Below, in pieces: positions 24,158 through 33,792 of a DNA stretch of 36,769 bases. The notes under the pieces were generated by a model, which worked only from the letters and a program-made list of their open reading frames with translations, searched no databases and was not told where the DNA came from. Numbering within the stretch: position 1 is the first letter of the stretch; each line of letters begins with the position of its first letter. The DNA comes from Parachlamydiaceae bacterium (GTDB lineage: Bacteria > Chlamydiota > Chlamydiia > Chlamydiales > Parachlamydiaceae), in NCBI GenBank assembly GCA_013813265.1, contig JACCRY010000080.1, positions 1 through 36,769 of the forward strand. The letters run 5' to 3'. A program made the translations under genes and the position numbers.

Positions 24158-24292
24158 AGTGGACGAAGCAGCGTAAGTCTGCCCACTATGTCCACTTTGG
24201 ATGTAAAAAAAATCAGCTTGTAGCCTGCTGCGTCTCGCAGCAGGTAGCAGAATGGACGCTTGATTGACTGCTGCGAGACGAAGCAGGCTACA
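24158..24292. repeat. Inverted repeats between convergent CsbD and unknown genes
   Basis: Two structures. AGTGGAC (24158-24164) pairs with GTCCACT (24190-24196). A stronger one has arms 24219-24242 (TGTAGCCTGCTGCGTCTCGC...) and 24269-24292, reverse complements over 24 bases with one mismatch, and a 26-base loop. The latter ends six bases from the stop codon of the minus-strand gene at 24298. It may act as a terminator or RNA-stability element, but there is no T run, and its composition suggests a dispersed repeat. Confidence 0.7.
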
Positions 24293-24297
24293 TGAAC

Positions 24298-25179
24298 TTA
24301 GCGCAAAACGACCGGCGTGCCGGTGACCGCATTGAAATCAGCTGTTCGTACAGAACCATCTGGATTAAGAATCTCTATGCTATAGACAGGCAAGAAAATA
24401 GCTTCTTGAGAACGAATAGTGAAATCCTGTCCAAAAGCTGCCCGAGCTGTCTTTTCAATTTGAGAAGGAGAATAGCGACGAGACACTTTTTGAGCATAAT
24501 TATACGGCTTTGAAACGGCACATTGGCTCATTTTTGTCTGCGGACTTACAAACAGGCGAGGATTTTGAAAATGCAGTTGAACTTCATTCCCCTTTTGAAT
24601 AACAAGATGTTTTTCTTTAGCATTTTCTAGCCATGATAAAAAAATTTCCTCTTCGATATGCAGTTCTTTTTGCAACTGATCTATTGTAAGCTTTCCTTTA
24701 GATTTCTCCAAAGCATTGAGAATTTTAAAATCATTTCGATTGGCTTGTGCATTAATTGCATCTTGAAAGCCATGCGTTGTTTCCCATCGATCGCAATTGA
24801 TGACCATTTCTCCATCCACAAGGCTCCAAAGGAGAATCCCCTCCTTTGTATTCTTGTCGGCAGTGCTATATTTTACATCTAGGAGCGTATGTGGATAAAA
24901 CTTCAGCTCGGCTTTTTGGAAAGATCGCTCCCCTTCACTAAGAAGTTCCTTTCCATAGAGCTCCATAATTTTCTCAGGAGTATACCGCACTTCAAGAGTT
25001 TTTATATCCCCATTGTCGATATACTGTCCAATAGCACTACGCACATTGGGATTAGTTTCCCACATCGAATAAATGCCAAAGCCTACAAAAGCCGCGATTA
25101 GCATAATAGCAATTGGCTTTGTTAAATTCCTACCGACAAATGATCCTGAGGAGGATTTTCCTTTTTTTGAAAATTTCAT
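24298..25179 (-). CDS. Conserved-looking unknown membrane-anchored protein
   Basis: 293 residues, no family recognised. A short basic N-terminus (KFSKKGKSSSGSFVGRNLTK) leads into one transmembrane segment (PIAIMLIAAFVGFGIYSMW, ~22-40); the remaining ~250 residues would lie outside the cytoplasm or be anchored. Around residues 150-200 is a stretch that reads like a winged-helix (FKILNALEKSKGKLTIDQLQKELHIEEEIFLSWLENAKEKHLV). The C-terminus has a PepSY-like feel (AIFLPVYSIEILNPDGSVRTADFNAVTGTPV), meaning two beta strands and a D-A-x-T-G turn. Starts 10 bases after the rho stop with AGAGG six bases before ATG 25179; last gene of the phoH-rho operon. It occupies the position next to rho where C. 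trachomatis has an uncharacterised gene. Confidence 0.75.
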   Translation of the reverse strand: MKFSKKGKSSSGSFVGRNLTKPIAIMLIAAFVGFGIYSMWETNPNVRSAIGQYIDNGDIKTLEVRYTPEKIMELYGKELLSEGERSFQKAELKFYPHTLLDVKYSTADKNTKEGILLWSLVDGEMVINCDRWETTHGFQDAINAQANRNDFKILNALEKSKGKLTIDQLQKELHIEEEIFLSWLENAKEKHLVIQKGNEVQLHFQNPRLFVSPQTKMSQCAVSKPYNYAQKVSRRYSPSQIEKTARAAFGQDFTIRSQEAIFLPVYSIEILNPDGSVRTADFNAVTGTPVVLR

Positions 25180-25189
25180 CCGGTACCTC

Positions 25190-26584
25190 TTAATCTTTCA
25201 TCGAAAGAAGAAATTCAACGTTGCTATTTGTCTTTTTCAAACGACTAAGCAGAAGGTTAATCGCATCTCCAGGGGCCAAATCCGCTAACGCTTCACGCAA
25301 CAGATAGATCTTTTCCAATTCATTCGGATGATAGAGGAGTTCTTCTTTACGTGTTCCACTTTTAATCACATCTATCGCAGGGAAAGTACGTCGATCCGCT
25401 AACCGGCGATCGAGCACAAGTTCCATATTACCGGTACCCTTAAATTCCTCAAAAATGACCTCATCCATTCTGGAGCCTGTATCAATCAAAGCTGTCGCGA
25501 TAATTGTCAGCGAGCCACCTTGTTCGATATTTCTTGCGGCACCAAAGAAATGCTTAGGCTTATGCAGGGCGTTTGAGTCTACACCTCCAGATAAAATCTT
25601 ACCTGAATGGGGTTGTACGGTGTTATATGCGCGAGCTAGTCGTGTAATGGAATCAAGTAAAATAATGACATCGTTACCATACTCAACAAGACGGCGGGCC
25701 TTTTCAAGAACCATTTCTGCGATTTGAACATGCCGTTCAGGCGGCTCATCAAAAGTTGAAGCGATCACTTCCCCTTTGATAATACGTTGCATATCGGTGA
25801 CCTCTTCAGGTCGTTCTCCGATGAGCAACATAATGAGAATGCTTTCAGGATTATTTGTCGCCAACGCATTTGCAATATTTTGCAGAAGAATTGTTTTTCC
25901 TGTTTTAGGAGGAGCTACAATGAGTCCACGTTGACCCTTACCGATTGGAGCGACCAGATCCAAGACCCGCATACCGAGCTTATCTTTGGTTGTTTCCATA
26001 ACCAGCCGTTTAGAAGGATAAAGAGCTGTCAAGTTTTCAAACAAAACACGTTCTTTTGCTCTTTCCGGAGGTCTGCCGTTGATCATATCAACTTTCAAGA
26101 GAGCAAAATACTTTTCCTTTTCTTTTGGGGGCCTGATCGTCCCGGAAAGAGTGTCGCCTTTTTTCAAGTCAAGTCTTCGAATTTGAGCGGGAGAAACGTA
26201 AATATCTTCGGCTGAAGGTAAGTAATTGTAATTAGGAGATCGTAAAAATCCGAAACCATCAGGTAGGATCTCCAGGACTCCTTCGCCATAAAGAATCTCA
26301 TTGGGGTTATCCGAAATCGATTTAACGACTTCAAAAACGACTTGAGACTTCGTCAAGGAACCTAAGTGGCGAAGTCCGATTTGTTTGGCATAGGCATTAA
26401 GCTGATCGATGTTCATTCGCTGAATTTCAGCGATTTTGATAATCTTTTCCGGTGCGGAAGAATCTGCGCCCTCGACATAAGAGCTCCGCTGTCTGCGTGC
26501 TTCAGGTTGAGAATCAACATGATTTTGTTCTGTGGCTTCGCTTTCTGCCGGAGAGGTCTCTGAATAGTAATTTTCAGGATCCAT
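25190..26584 (-). CDS. rho: Transcription termination factor Rho
   Basis: 464 residues, the usual length plus a short acidic N-terminal extension (~45 residues). Order: Rho N-terminal helix bundle ([20 protein letters not shown]), cold-shock-like RNA-binding domain ([38 protein letters not shown]), and RecA-like ATPase with P-loop [31 protein letters not shown], Walker [19 protein letters not shown]-loop [20 protein letters not shown], and the catalytic region [29 protein letters not shown]. Rho loads on unstructured RNA and uses ATP to release transcripts. The P-loop has Thr where E. coli has Ala (PKAGKT to PKTGKT), a neutral change. Second-to-last gene of the phoH operon. Confidence 0.97.
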   Translation of the reverse strand: MDPENYYSETSPAESEATEQNHVDSQPEARRQRSSYVEGADSSAPEKIIKIAEIQRMNIDQLNAYAKQIGLRHLGSLTKSQVVFEVVKSISDNPNEILYGEGVLEILPDGFGFLRSPNYNYLPSAEDIYVSPAQIRRLDLKKGDTLSGTIRPPKEKEKYFALLKVDMINGRPPERAKERVLFENLTALYPSKRLVMETTKDKLGMRVLDLVAPIGKGQRGLIVAPPKTGKTILLQNIANALATNNPESILIMLLIGERPEEVTDMQRIIKGEVIASTFDEPPERHVQIAEMVLEKARRLVEYGNDVIILLDSITRLARAYNTVQPHSGKILSGGVDSNALHKPKHFFGAARNIEQGGSLTIIATALIDTGSRMDEVIFEEFKGTGNMELVLDRRLADRRTFPAIDVIKSGTRKEELLYHPNELEKIYLLREALADLAPGDAINLLLSRLKKTNSNVEFLLSMKD

Positions 26585-26610
26585 TATAGGTCAGACTCCT
26601 GTATTGAGGT

Positions 26611-27210
26611 TTATTCTCTTACAAGCAACTGTGCATAGAGTTTAGCTACAGTTGCTTTGAGCTCATCCAATGAGCAATTATTGTCTATGACATAGGTAGC
26701 TTTGGAAGCTTTTTCTTCTCCGCTAAGCTGCCTATTCACTCGTTCATGATAGGTTGTTTCCCTATGATTTCTTGTCTTTCCAAATCTTTTCTTACACTGC
26801 TCTTGAGAAGCTGTAACTGCAATTGTTACTGAATAGTCCACATTTGATCCGGTTTCAAATAAAAGGGGGGCTTCAGCAATAAAAAGCGGATATGTTGTGC
26901 TCCAGAGTTGATATTCTTTCTCTATTTCATTGCGTACTAGTGGATGAAGTAAACATTCCAAGGCGTGTAAAAGCAAAGGGTCGGAAAAGGCCTTTATTGC
27001 AACTTTAGAGCGATCGATTGAGCCATTGGTAAGGATATCCGAACCGAAAAGATCAACGACTTGCCGACTGACTTCCGTCGTGGGCGCCAATAGCCGATGA
27101 ACAATATCATCAGCATTAACGGTATAAGCTCCGAGTTCTTTGAAGAACCGGCAAACGGTAGACTTGCCGGAGGAAAGGCTGCCTGTTACAGCGATCTTCT
27201 TTGCCATCAT
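26611..27210 (-). CDS. coaE: Dephospho-CoA kinase
   Basis: 199 residues from ATG 27210. P-loop IAVTGSLSSGKSTVCRFF, then ELGAYTVNADDIVHRLL (substrate-binding D), LLHPLVRNEIEKE, and the lid-like KKRFGKTRNH...RVNRQLSGEEKASKATYVIDNN. CoaE makes the last step of CoA synthesis by phosphorylating the 3'-OH of dephospho-CoA. The open frame extends to 27237, overlapping polA, but the start at 27210 (one base after the polA TAG, 27214-27212) gives the family N-terminus; ATG 27207 is equally possible. Embedded between polA and rho, same order as I recall for C. trachomatis. Confidence 0.94.
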   Translation of the reverse strand: MMAKKIAVTGSLSSGKSTVCRFFKELGAYTVNADDIVHRLLAPTTEVSRQVVDLFGSDILTNGSIDRSKVAIKAFSDPLLLHALECLLHPLVRNEIEKEYQLWSTTYPLFIAEAPLLFETGSNVDYSVTIAVTASQEQCKKRFGKTRNHRETTYHERVNRQLSGEEKASKATYVIDNNCSLDELKATVAKLYAQLLVRE

Positions 27211-27211
27211 T

Positions 27212-29893
27212 CTAACATTCTTTCCAATTTTTGCCAATTACCACGTCAACAATAAGTGGAACTTTTAGTTGAACCACGTTCTCCATAGCCCTACGAACGA
27301 TCTTTTCCATTCTCGTTAATTCATTATCCGGCAGTTCAAAAATCAATTCATCATGAATTTGAAGTACCATTGCTCCATTTTTAGGCTGATCGAGCCTTCG
27401 AAGCAGGACAGGTAAATGCGGGGAAATTTGAAGCATAGCCATCTTAATTAGATCTGCAGCAGTACCTTGAAGGGGCGTGTTGACAGCCAATCGCTCTGCT
27501 GCTGACCTCAAGTGTGTATTCTTGCTTAAAATTTCTGGAATTAACCTCTCTCGACCCGTAAGAGTGACCGTTTTCCCAGATATCCTCGCTTGCTCTTTAC
27601 AGGCTTCAATAAACTCTTTTACTCGAACATAGCGTTTGAAGTACATCTCGATAATTTCAGCGGCTGCCTTAACGTCAATCCCAAGCTCTTGAGAAAGTCC
27701 AAACGCCTGTTGACCATACAAAATTCCGAAATTTACAGCCTTAGCTTGATAACGCACTTCTTTTGAGACCTCTTTAAGAGGCACACCAAAGATAACACTT
27801 GCGGTATGGGTGTGGATATCTTCTCCATTTAAAAAAGCTTCTAATAGAATAGGGTCTTCACTGAAGTGAGCCAAAAGACGAAGTTCGATCTGGGAATAAT
27901 CCGAAGCTAAATAGCTCCAACCTTGATTCTGGGGGCAAAAAGCCCCACGAATTTCACGACCGAGCTCGCTACGAACAGGAATATTTTGCAAATTAGGTTC
28001 TTGACAACTTAAGCGACCTGTTGCTGCAATAAATTGATTAAAGCTACAGTGGATGCGTCCGGACTTGGGGTTAACTTCATGGGGAAGAGACTCAACATAG
28101 GTTGAACGTAATTTTTCCAAGCCTCGATATTCTAACAATTTACCTGCAACAGGATATTTGTCTTTAATAGATTCCAAAACCTCTGAGTCAGTTCGCACAT
28201 TACCCGTAGGAGTTTTTTTCAAAGTCTTAATCCCTAACTTTTCAAAAATGAGAACTAACTGTTTAGGTGAATTAATATTAAATTCTTCACCTGCCAGTGT
28301 AAAAATTTCCACTCTCAATATGTCAATTTGTGCATTAATTTTAACTGCGAGATCTTTAAGTACGGTTTGATCTACATAAAGACCATATCGTTCCATCGAT
28401 GCAAGAACCTTAATGAGGGGCAACTCTATATCATAAAAAAGGGTTGTTAATTGGCGTTCCTTCACTTGCTTTTCTAAAAGTAGCTTTAAGCGCACGATGT
28501 GATCGATTTCCTGACAGCAATATTCTGAAACTTTTTCTATTTCAACGTCTTTTAGGACACGACTACTTTTACCCTTGCCTAGAAGCTCGATTACATCAAT
28601 TTTTACTTTTCCGAAATGCTCTACAGATAACATATCCAGCGAATGTTGGCGGCTGTGGGAATTGAGAAGATAGGAAGCAAGAAGGGTGTCAAAGCAAACT
28701 GTTTCTACTTCAATATCATAATTCGCCATCACTTGGATATCATATTTGATATTATGGCCATAAAATCCAATGTCTTTGTTTTTTAGCAAAGGCTTTAAGC
28801 CTTGTAAAACTCTTTCTAAACCCAATTTTCCGTTTACAGGCACATACCATGCTTCTGTGGGTTCAAATCCAAAACCGATGCCAACGAGCTCAGCGTTAAG
28901 TGAATGAATATCCGTAGTTTCAGTGCTAAAACAAATTTCTTTCTGGATTGCAAGAAGTGTCAATAAAGTCTCAAAAGAGGCTTCATCGTCTACAAGATGA
29001 TACTCGGCCAATTCAGGCTGTGGAGAATCTTGTGGTGCTTGTGACTCAAGCTCCTTCAACAAAGTTCTAAAATTCATTTCTTGATAGAATTTCTTCAAAT
29101 CAGTTGGATGAGCTTCTTGCAAAGCAAAAAACTGACTCTCTTTAGGTATTTCTACCTCAAGGTCTAAGAGGACTAACTGACGACTAAGCCTTGCCAGTTC
29201 GCCCTTCTCCATAAGAATTTCACGTTTTTTCACTTCTGTGACAGAGGATGCATTTTCTAAAAGTGCCTCAAGGCTGCCAAATTGACGCAAATATTTAGCT
29301 GCAGTTTTTGGTCCAAAACCTGGAAGTCCCGGAATATTATCCGAAGCGTCACCGACGATTGCCAAATAGTCTACCATAAGACTAGGCGGTACCCCGTATA
29401 TTTCTTCAATTTTATCGGGTCCAATTATAAGATTATCTTTGTAAGTATTTAACATCGAAACCCGATCATTTACAAGCTGACCTAAGTCTTTGTCCCCTGA
29501 ACACAAGTACACATGAGCCCCTTGCGCAGAAGCCCAAACAGCGATTGCACCCATTGTATCATCAGCTTCGACATTTGGTAATGACAGCATGGGAATTCCC
29601 ATAAGATTACAAAAAGTTTGAGCCCTATCTATTTGATAGCGAAGATCTGGAGGGGTAATCAAACGATGAGCTTTATAATCCGTATAGAGCTCTTTGCGTT
29701 TTTTTCCGTTATTAGGGCCGTCAAAGACTGAAATCAAATAGGTAGGATTAAAGTCTTTGCGCAATTTAATAAGGGAGCGAATAAAGCCAAAAAGAGCATT
29801 AGTCGACTCCCCTTTTTCATTTGTCATATTTCGGATCGCAAAATAAGCACTATAAAGATAGCTAGAGGCATCTACAACAAAAAGGGTATCCAT
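27212..29893 (-). CDS. polA: DNA polymerase I
   Basis: 893 residues from ATG 29893. The in-frame start at 29977 would overlap sppA by 74 bases and adds 28 unrelated residues; MDTLFVVDASSYLYSAYFAI is the true family start. Domains: 5'-3' flap exonuclease (~1-290; VFDGPNNGKKRKELY, VEADDTMGAIA, CSGDKDLGQLV, GDASDNIPGLPGFGPKTAAKYL); 3'-5' exonuclease-like domain (~295-480; first motif reads CFSTETTD, so E325 is kept but the usual catalytic Asp is S323; later D in GHNIKYDIQVM and EIDHIVRL); polymerase domain (LEKLRSTYVESLP, ASDYSQIELRLLAHFS, RYQAKAVNFGILYGQQAFGLSQ, VLQIHDELIFELP). It fills gaps and removes primers in replication and repair. Confidence 0.96.
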   Translation of the reverse strand: MDTLFVVDASSYLYSAYFAIRNMTNEKGESTNALFGFIRSLIKLRKDFNPTYLISVFDGPNNGKKRKELYTDYKAHRLITPPDLRYQIDRAQTFCNLMGIPMLSLPNVEADDTMGAIAVWASAQGAHVYLCSGDKDLGQLVNDRVSMLNTYKDNLIIGPDKIEEIYGVPPSLMVDYLAIVGDASDNIPGLPGFGPKTAAKYLRQFGSLEALLENASSVTEVKKREILMEKGELARLSRQLVLLDLEVEIPKESQFFALQEAHPTDLKKFYQEMNFRTLLKELESQAPQDSPQPELAEYHLVDDEASFETLLTLLAIQKEICFSTETTDIHSLNAELVGIGFGFEPTEAWYVPVNGKLGLERVLQGLKPLLKNKDIGFYGHNIKYDIQVMANYDIEVETVCFDTLLASYLLNSHSRQHSLDMLSVEHFGKVKIDVIELLGKGKSSRVLKDVEIEKVSEYCCQEIDHIVRLKLLLEKQVKERQLTTLFYDIELPLIKVLASMERYGLYVDQTVLKDLAVKINAQIDILRVEIFTLAGEEFNINSPKQLVLIFEKLGIKTLKKTPTGNVRTDSEVLESIKDKYPVAGKLLEYRGLEKLRSTYVESLPHEVNPKSGRIHCSFNQFIAATGRLSCQEPNLQNIPVRSELGREIRGAFCPQNQGWSYLASDYSQIELRLLAHFSEDPILLEAFLNGEDIHTHTASVIFGVPLKEVSKEVRYQAKAVNFGILYGQQAFGLSQELGIDVKAAAEIIEMYFKRYVRVKEFIEACKEQARISGKTVTLTGRERLIPEILSKNTHLRSAAERLAVNTPLQGTAADLIKMAMLQISPHLPVLLRRLDQPKNGAMVLQIHDELIFELPDNELTRMEKIVRRAMENVVQLKVPLIVDVVIGKNWKEC

Positions 29894-29903
29894 GAAATTC
29901 CTG

Positions 29904-30959
29904 TTAGCGCTGATCGCTTCTGTAAAGATAAAGGTATTGATTTGAAAGTCTAGCGTCAATTTGTCCAGGGAGTTCAATACGATGTGTGATTGTTCCAGAC
30001 ATTAATTGTACATTGTTTGTCCCCTTGAAAAGTGAACGAAGCCAATTATCTTCTGTTAATTCAATAACTTGATACTTATCATCTTTGGCACCAATTCTTT
30101 CCGCTAGCATCGCCAAAGTTTGGCTATAACTTTTATTTCCACCATCAATGTATCCAATTTCCTCAGCTTTCTGGGCAGTAAAAATTTTTGCACCATATTC
30201 ACTGATCAGTTTTTCCTTGCTGACTTCTTTTCGATTTGTAGTCATGACATCTAAAAAAATGTCATAGCAAGCAGTGATGATCGATTGATAGTTTTCTCCC
30301 TCATCCGGAGCCCATGGACGGAAAGGATTTAATTCGTCTTTGTCTTTTCCAGCTTTCAAAGTTAAAGAGTCGACACCCACTTTTTGCATGAGATTAGTAA
30401 AATTAAAAGCAGGCGGAGCTATGACACCAACACTTCCAATTATACTCGATTCTGTCGCATAAATTTGATCTGCAGCGCAAGCGATGTACATCCCCCCTGA
30501 GGCACAAAGGCCGTCAATGTGTGCAAATATGGGAGTTTTATAGTGCTCTTTATAGTTTTTCAAAATGCGATAGATGGTGTCTGAATCTGTTACTGTGCCA
30601 CCTGGGGAATTGATTGACAATAGAATGCCTTTAACGCGGTCATCGTCAAATATCCCTTCACGCGATTCCATTAACTGCCGTGCTACAACATCGCGGTTCA
30701 ATGTTTCTAAACCGATGACTCCGTCAATTTTGATCTTAAGAATAATGGGGTCGTCATTAGAGTAAGCTTTGCGAATCCCCAAAGCATTAGGCATAATTTC
30801 AGCATTTAGTGTTTGCTTAACTTCTGGATTACTCGTGTTCTTAGTGAAGAATAAGGAAAAAAATCCGCTAATGACAAAGAAACCTAAAAGGACTCCCACA
30901 ACTGTGGCCATGACCATAAAGAGGCGCCTTAAAGCGGCTTTAAAAATCGATTCATTCAT
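29904..30959 (-). CDS. sppA: Signal peptide peptidase SppA/SohB (S49 peptidase)
   Basis: 351 residues. One N-terminal transmembrane helix (MVMATVVGVLLGFFVISGFF, ~15-34), then the S49 peptidase domain: ILLSINSPGGTVTDSD (ClpP-like fold), IDGLCASGGMYIACAAD with the catalytic Ser of A-S-G-G, SIIGSVGVIAPP, and LKAGKDKDELNPFRPW holding the candidate catalytic Lys. It degrades signal peptides left in the membrane after secretion. The size matches the short (B. subtilis/SohB-like) form rather than the double-length E. coli SppA. It sits 10 bases upstream of polA and 27 bases downstream of phoH in one transcript. Confidence 0.92.
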   Translation of the reverse strand: MNESIFKAALRRLFMVMATVVGVLLGFFVISGFFSLFFTKNTSNPEVKQTLNAEIMPNALGIRKAYSNDDPIILKIKIDGVIGLETLNRDVVARQLMESREGIFDDDRVKGILLSINSPGGTVTDSDTIYRILKNYKEHYKTPIFAHIDGLCASGGMYIACAADQIYATESSIIGSVGVIAPPAFNFTNLMQKVGVDSLTLKAGKDKDELNPFRPWAPDEGENYQSIITACYDIFLDVMTTNRKEVSKEKLISEYGAKIFTAQKAEEIGYIDGGNKSYSQTLAMLAERIGAKDDKYQVIELTEDNWLRSLFKGTNNVQLMSGTITHRIELPGQIDARLSNQYLYLYRSDQR

Positions 30960-30986
30960 GTTTGTATCCTATTGACAATATGTGTT

Positions 30987-32285
30987 TTACAAAATTTGAG
31001 CAGCCAATGCCGCCAATTCAGAACGTTCTGTTTTATCTAAAAAGACATTTCCGTAGATACGCTGACTTGAAAAGCGGCCAATTATATAACTCAACCCATT
31101 TGAATCCTTATCCAGATAAGGATTATCAATCTGAGTTGGATCTCCCGTAAGAATAACTTTGGTGCCTTCACCGGCACGCGAAACAATTGTTTTCACTTCA
31201 TGCGGGGTTAAGTTTTGAGCTTCATCAACGATGATAAACATTCTAGGCAAGGAACGCCCACGAATATATGTCACGGCCTCCATTTCGATTTTCTTGCTTT
31301 CCATCACCCACTTCAATGTATCGCTACTTTCACGTCCTGAAGAATCGCAAAGGTATTCAAGGTTATCAAAAATCGGCTGCATCCAATTGAAAAGTTTCTC
31401 TTCTTTTGTCCCTGGAAGATAACCAATATCACGCCCTAAAGGAACTACAGGTCGGCTGACAAGAATACGGGTGTACAACCCTTCATCAAAAACTTTTCTC
31501 AATCCGCATGCCAGTGCAAGTAGAGTTTTTCCTGTCCCTGCTTGTCCAACCAAAGTAACAAGTCTGATATCATCGCGTAAGAGCAGGTCAACAGCACACT
31601 TTTGTTCAACGTTTCGAGGTTTAATCCCCCATAAGCTGTTAAACTTAACTAAAGGCTCAAGAGAGTTATTCTGAGGATTCCATTTACCTACAGCTGAGGA
31701 GTGCTCTGGTGAATTCAAGATACAATATTCGTTCGGATGGAAGTCGGAAGGATCTAGCGGAAGGGCCCCATCTTTGTAAAATAAATCAATGGAGTGTTTC
31801 TCAATCTCTATTCGTCTGATGCCTCGATACAAAGAATCATAATCATATTTTAAATTATTATAATCCTGAGCTTCAAGTCCGATAGCTTCAGCTTTTAAAC
31901 GCGCAGCAAAATCTTTAGACACAAAGATAACATCTTCACCCTTTTCTTTCAAAAGGTATGCCGCCATTATAATTCTATTATCGTTAACCGATAAAGCAAA
32001 ATCAAAGGTATAGTCTCTTTTAATGTCTAATTGAATGCTTACATCGGCTCCATTTTCCAAGACGATACCGTTGTGTAGATTTCCAGTTCCGAGAGTGTTT
32101 AAGGAATCCAAAAAACGAAAAACGGCCCTAGAATTTTTTCCTAAATCGCTAGGAAGGCGCTTCATCTTGTCAAGCTCTTCGAGAACAGTCACCGGAATCA
32201 CAACATGATGTCTGGGAAATTTTAAAATTGCTTCCGGGTCGTGCAGGAGAACATTTGTATCTAGAACGAAATATTTTTTTACCAT
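30987..32285 (-). CDS. PIN-PhoH family ATPase/RNase (PhoH2, YlaK-like)
   Basis: 432 residues. N-terminal PIN domain (~1-140): KKYFVLDTNVLLHDPEAIL with the first catalytic Asp, PVTVLEELDKMKR, LSVNDNRIIMAAYLL, DVIFVSKD. C-terminal PhoH ATPase (~215-432): GIKPRNVEQKCAVDLLL, Walker A VGQAGTGKTLLALACG, RILVSRPVVPLGRDIGYLPG, EAVTYIRGRSLPRMFIIVDEAQN (Walker B), and VILTGDPTQIDNPYLD. PIN-PhoH proteins are RNA helicase/RNases in other bacteria. First gene of the minus-strand operon leading to rho; GAGGAG sits five bases before ATG 32285. In C. trachomatis the gene after sohB is different, as I recall, so this junction is lineage-specific. Confidence 0.9.
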   Translation of the reverse strand: MVKKYFVLDTNVLLHDPEAILKFPRHHVVIPVTVLEELDKMKRLPSDLGKNSRAVFRFLDSLNTLGTGNLHNGIVLENGADVSIQLDIKRDYTFDFALSVNDNRIIMAAYLLKEKGEDVIFVSKDFAARLKAEAIGLEAQDYNNLKYDYDSLYRGIRRIEIEKHSIDLFYKDGALPLDPSDFHPNEYCILNSPEHSSAVGKWNPQNNSLEPLVKFNSLWGIKPRNVEQKCAVDLLLRDDIRLVTLVGQAGTGKTLLALACGLRKVFDEGLYTRILVSRPVVPLGRDIGYLPGTKEEKLFNWMQPIFDNLEYLCDSSGRESSDTLKWVMESKKIEMEAVTYIRGRSLPRMFIIVDEAQNLTPHEVKTIVSRAGEGTKVILTGDPTQIDNPYLDKDSNGLSYIIGRFSSQRIYGNVFLDKTERSELAALAAQIL

Positions 32286-32348
32286 AGGAGCTCCTCACCT
32301 GTTAAAAGCGACTAATTCCACAGTTCCGGTCTAACTTATATTTTTAAG

Positions 32349-33773
32349 CTAGAGAAAAAGTGTCTTAAGGACATAAAAGAAAATGATCGTTACCACAGCC
32401 CCTGCTGGTACTGTAACAAGCCAGGAAATGAAAATATCGCGGGTCATCGTAAGATTTAAAGCTCCAATTCCCCGAGCAAGACCTATTCCGAGAACAGAAC
32501 CGACCAAAGTATGCGTTGTTGAAATCGGCATTCCCAGTTGTGATGCGATCACAATTGTTGTTGCTGCTCCAAATTCCGCTGCAAACCCACGCGTAGGAGT
32601 GAGCTCAGTAATCTTCTTACCTATTGTTTCAATAACACGCCAGCCCCAAGTGGCAAGACCAATAACAATTCCAAATCCTCCAAGAGCCAGAACCCACGTT
32701 GGGATAGGTGCAATGGATTCAACAGATCCTGTACTTAGAATAGCTAAAGCAGCAGCCAAAGGACCTATTGCATTGGCTACATCATTTGCCCCGTGAGCGA
32801 ATGCCATTAAGCATGCGCTCATAATTTGGAGGTAGCCAAAAATTTTCTCAACTGCACCATATTGAGATTCTGCTGAGACTGACTTTTCATCCATTTTAAT
32901 AAATGGCTTGTAGTGCTCAATCTCTTCAACCATTGTTGAAAACTTTCCTTGAATCTCATGGGAAAAGGCTATCCCAGCTTGCATTAAATGATGTTGTGCA
33001 TTCTCAAGTTCATGAATGGCAGCACTTTTATTGTCGAATTTTTGAAATAAAGTGGGATTTGCCGAAGGGATTCTTTTAACAAGTACCCAACCGATTATTG
33101 AACCAATCAATCCAAGCAGTAAACTTAAGAGAAAAGCTTGTGGAAATGTCCACCCTAAATCCAAATTTTTAAGACCGCTAAAAATTAATATCAAGCTCAA
33201 CAATGTTACAACCATAAAAACAAGATACGGAGTAAGCTTTTTTGCTGCATCCAGTGGATCAGGCGTGTAAAAAATAAATCTACGAAGAAGAGTGAAAATT
33301 CCGAAAGAAAAAAGAGCTCCAAGAAGAGGAGAAATGATCCAACTTGTAACAATAAAGGAAACATTTCCCCACTGAATAGAGTCAACTCCCCCACACACCA
33401 GTCCAAAACCAACAACAGCACCAACAATTGTATGTGTTGTTGACACAGGCCACCCGTAGTATGATGCAAGCTGCAGCCAAACGCCTGCAGCTATGAGGGC
33501 TGAAAACATTCCGTAAACTAAAAGCATAGGTTCAGAGGCAAAACTACCAACATCAATAATTCCTCGCTGGATAGTTTCTGAGACATGTGATCCAAAGAAA
33601 AAAGCTCCGCCAAATTCTAAGAACGCTGCAACGATCACTGCTTGTCGAAGGGTAAGTGCACCTGAGCCGACAGAAGTTCCCATTGCGTTGGCAACGTCGT
33701 TGGCTCCGATATTCCAGGCCATGTAAAAGCCGGCTATTAAAATAGAGATCATCAAAATGGTATCAGGGGCCAT
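32349..33773 (-). CDS. PiT-family inorganic phosphate transporter
   Basis: 474 residues with about ten membrane helices in two homologous halves. The signature GANDVANA(M/I)G occurs twice: MAWNIGANDVANAMGTSVG near the N-terminus and FAHGANDVANAIGPLAAAL in the C-terminal half; the paired VSTTHTIVGAVVGFG / ISTTHTLVGSVLGIGLARG motifs are also seen. The halves are joined by a hydrophilic loop (~residues 225-300). PiT proteins take up phosphate by cation symport. It follows a DUF47/PhoU-like gene by 19 bases on the same strand, the standard pairing in which the DUF47 protein is thought to regulate the transporter. Confidence 0.94.
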   Translation of the reverse strand: MAPDTILMISILIAGFYMAWNIGANDVANAMGTSVGSGALTLRQAVIVAAFLEFGGAFFFGSHVSETIQRGIIDVGSFASEPMLLVYGMFSALIAAGVWLQLASYYGWPVSTTHTIVGAVVGFGLVCGGVDSIQWGNVSFIVTSWIISPLLGALFSFGIFTLLRRFIFYTPDPLDAAKKLTPYLVFMVVTLLSLILIFSGLKNLDLGWTFPQAFLLSLLLGLIGSIIGWVLVKRIPSANPTLFQKFDNKSAAIHELENAQHHLMQAGIAFSHEIQGKFSTMVEEIEHYKPFIKMDEKSVSAESQYGAVEKIFGYLQIMSACLMAFAHGANDVANAIGPLAAALAILSTGSVESIAPIPTWVLALGGFGIVIGLATWGWRVIETIGKKITELTPTRGFAAEFGAATTIVIASQLGMPISTTHTLVGSVLGIGLARGIGALNLTMTRDIFISWLVTVPAGAVVTIIFFYVLKTLFL

Positions 33774-33792
33774 TATTTTCCTGTTTAATTGA

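Noticed and set aside
29894-29977. Upstream start for polA
   Set aside because: It would add 28 residues without family similarity and overlap the sppA end; ATG 29893 gives the canonical N-terminus.
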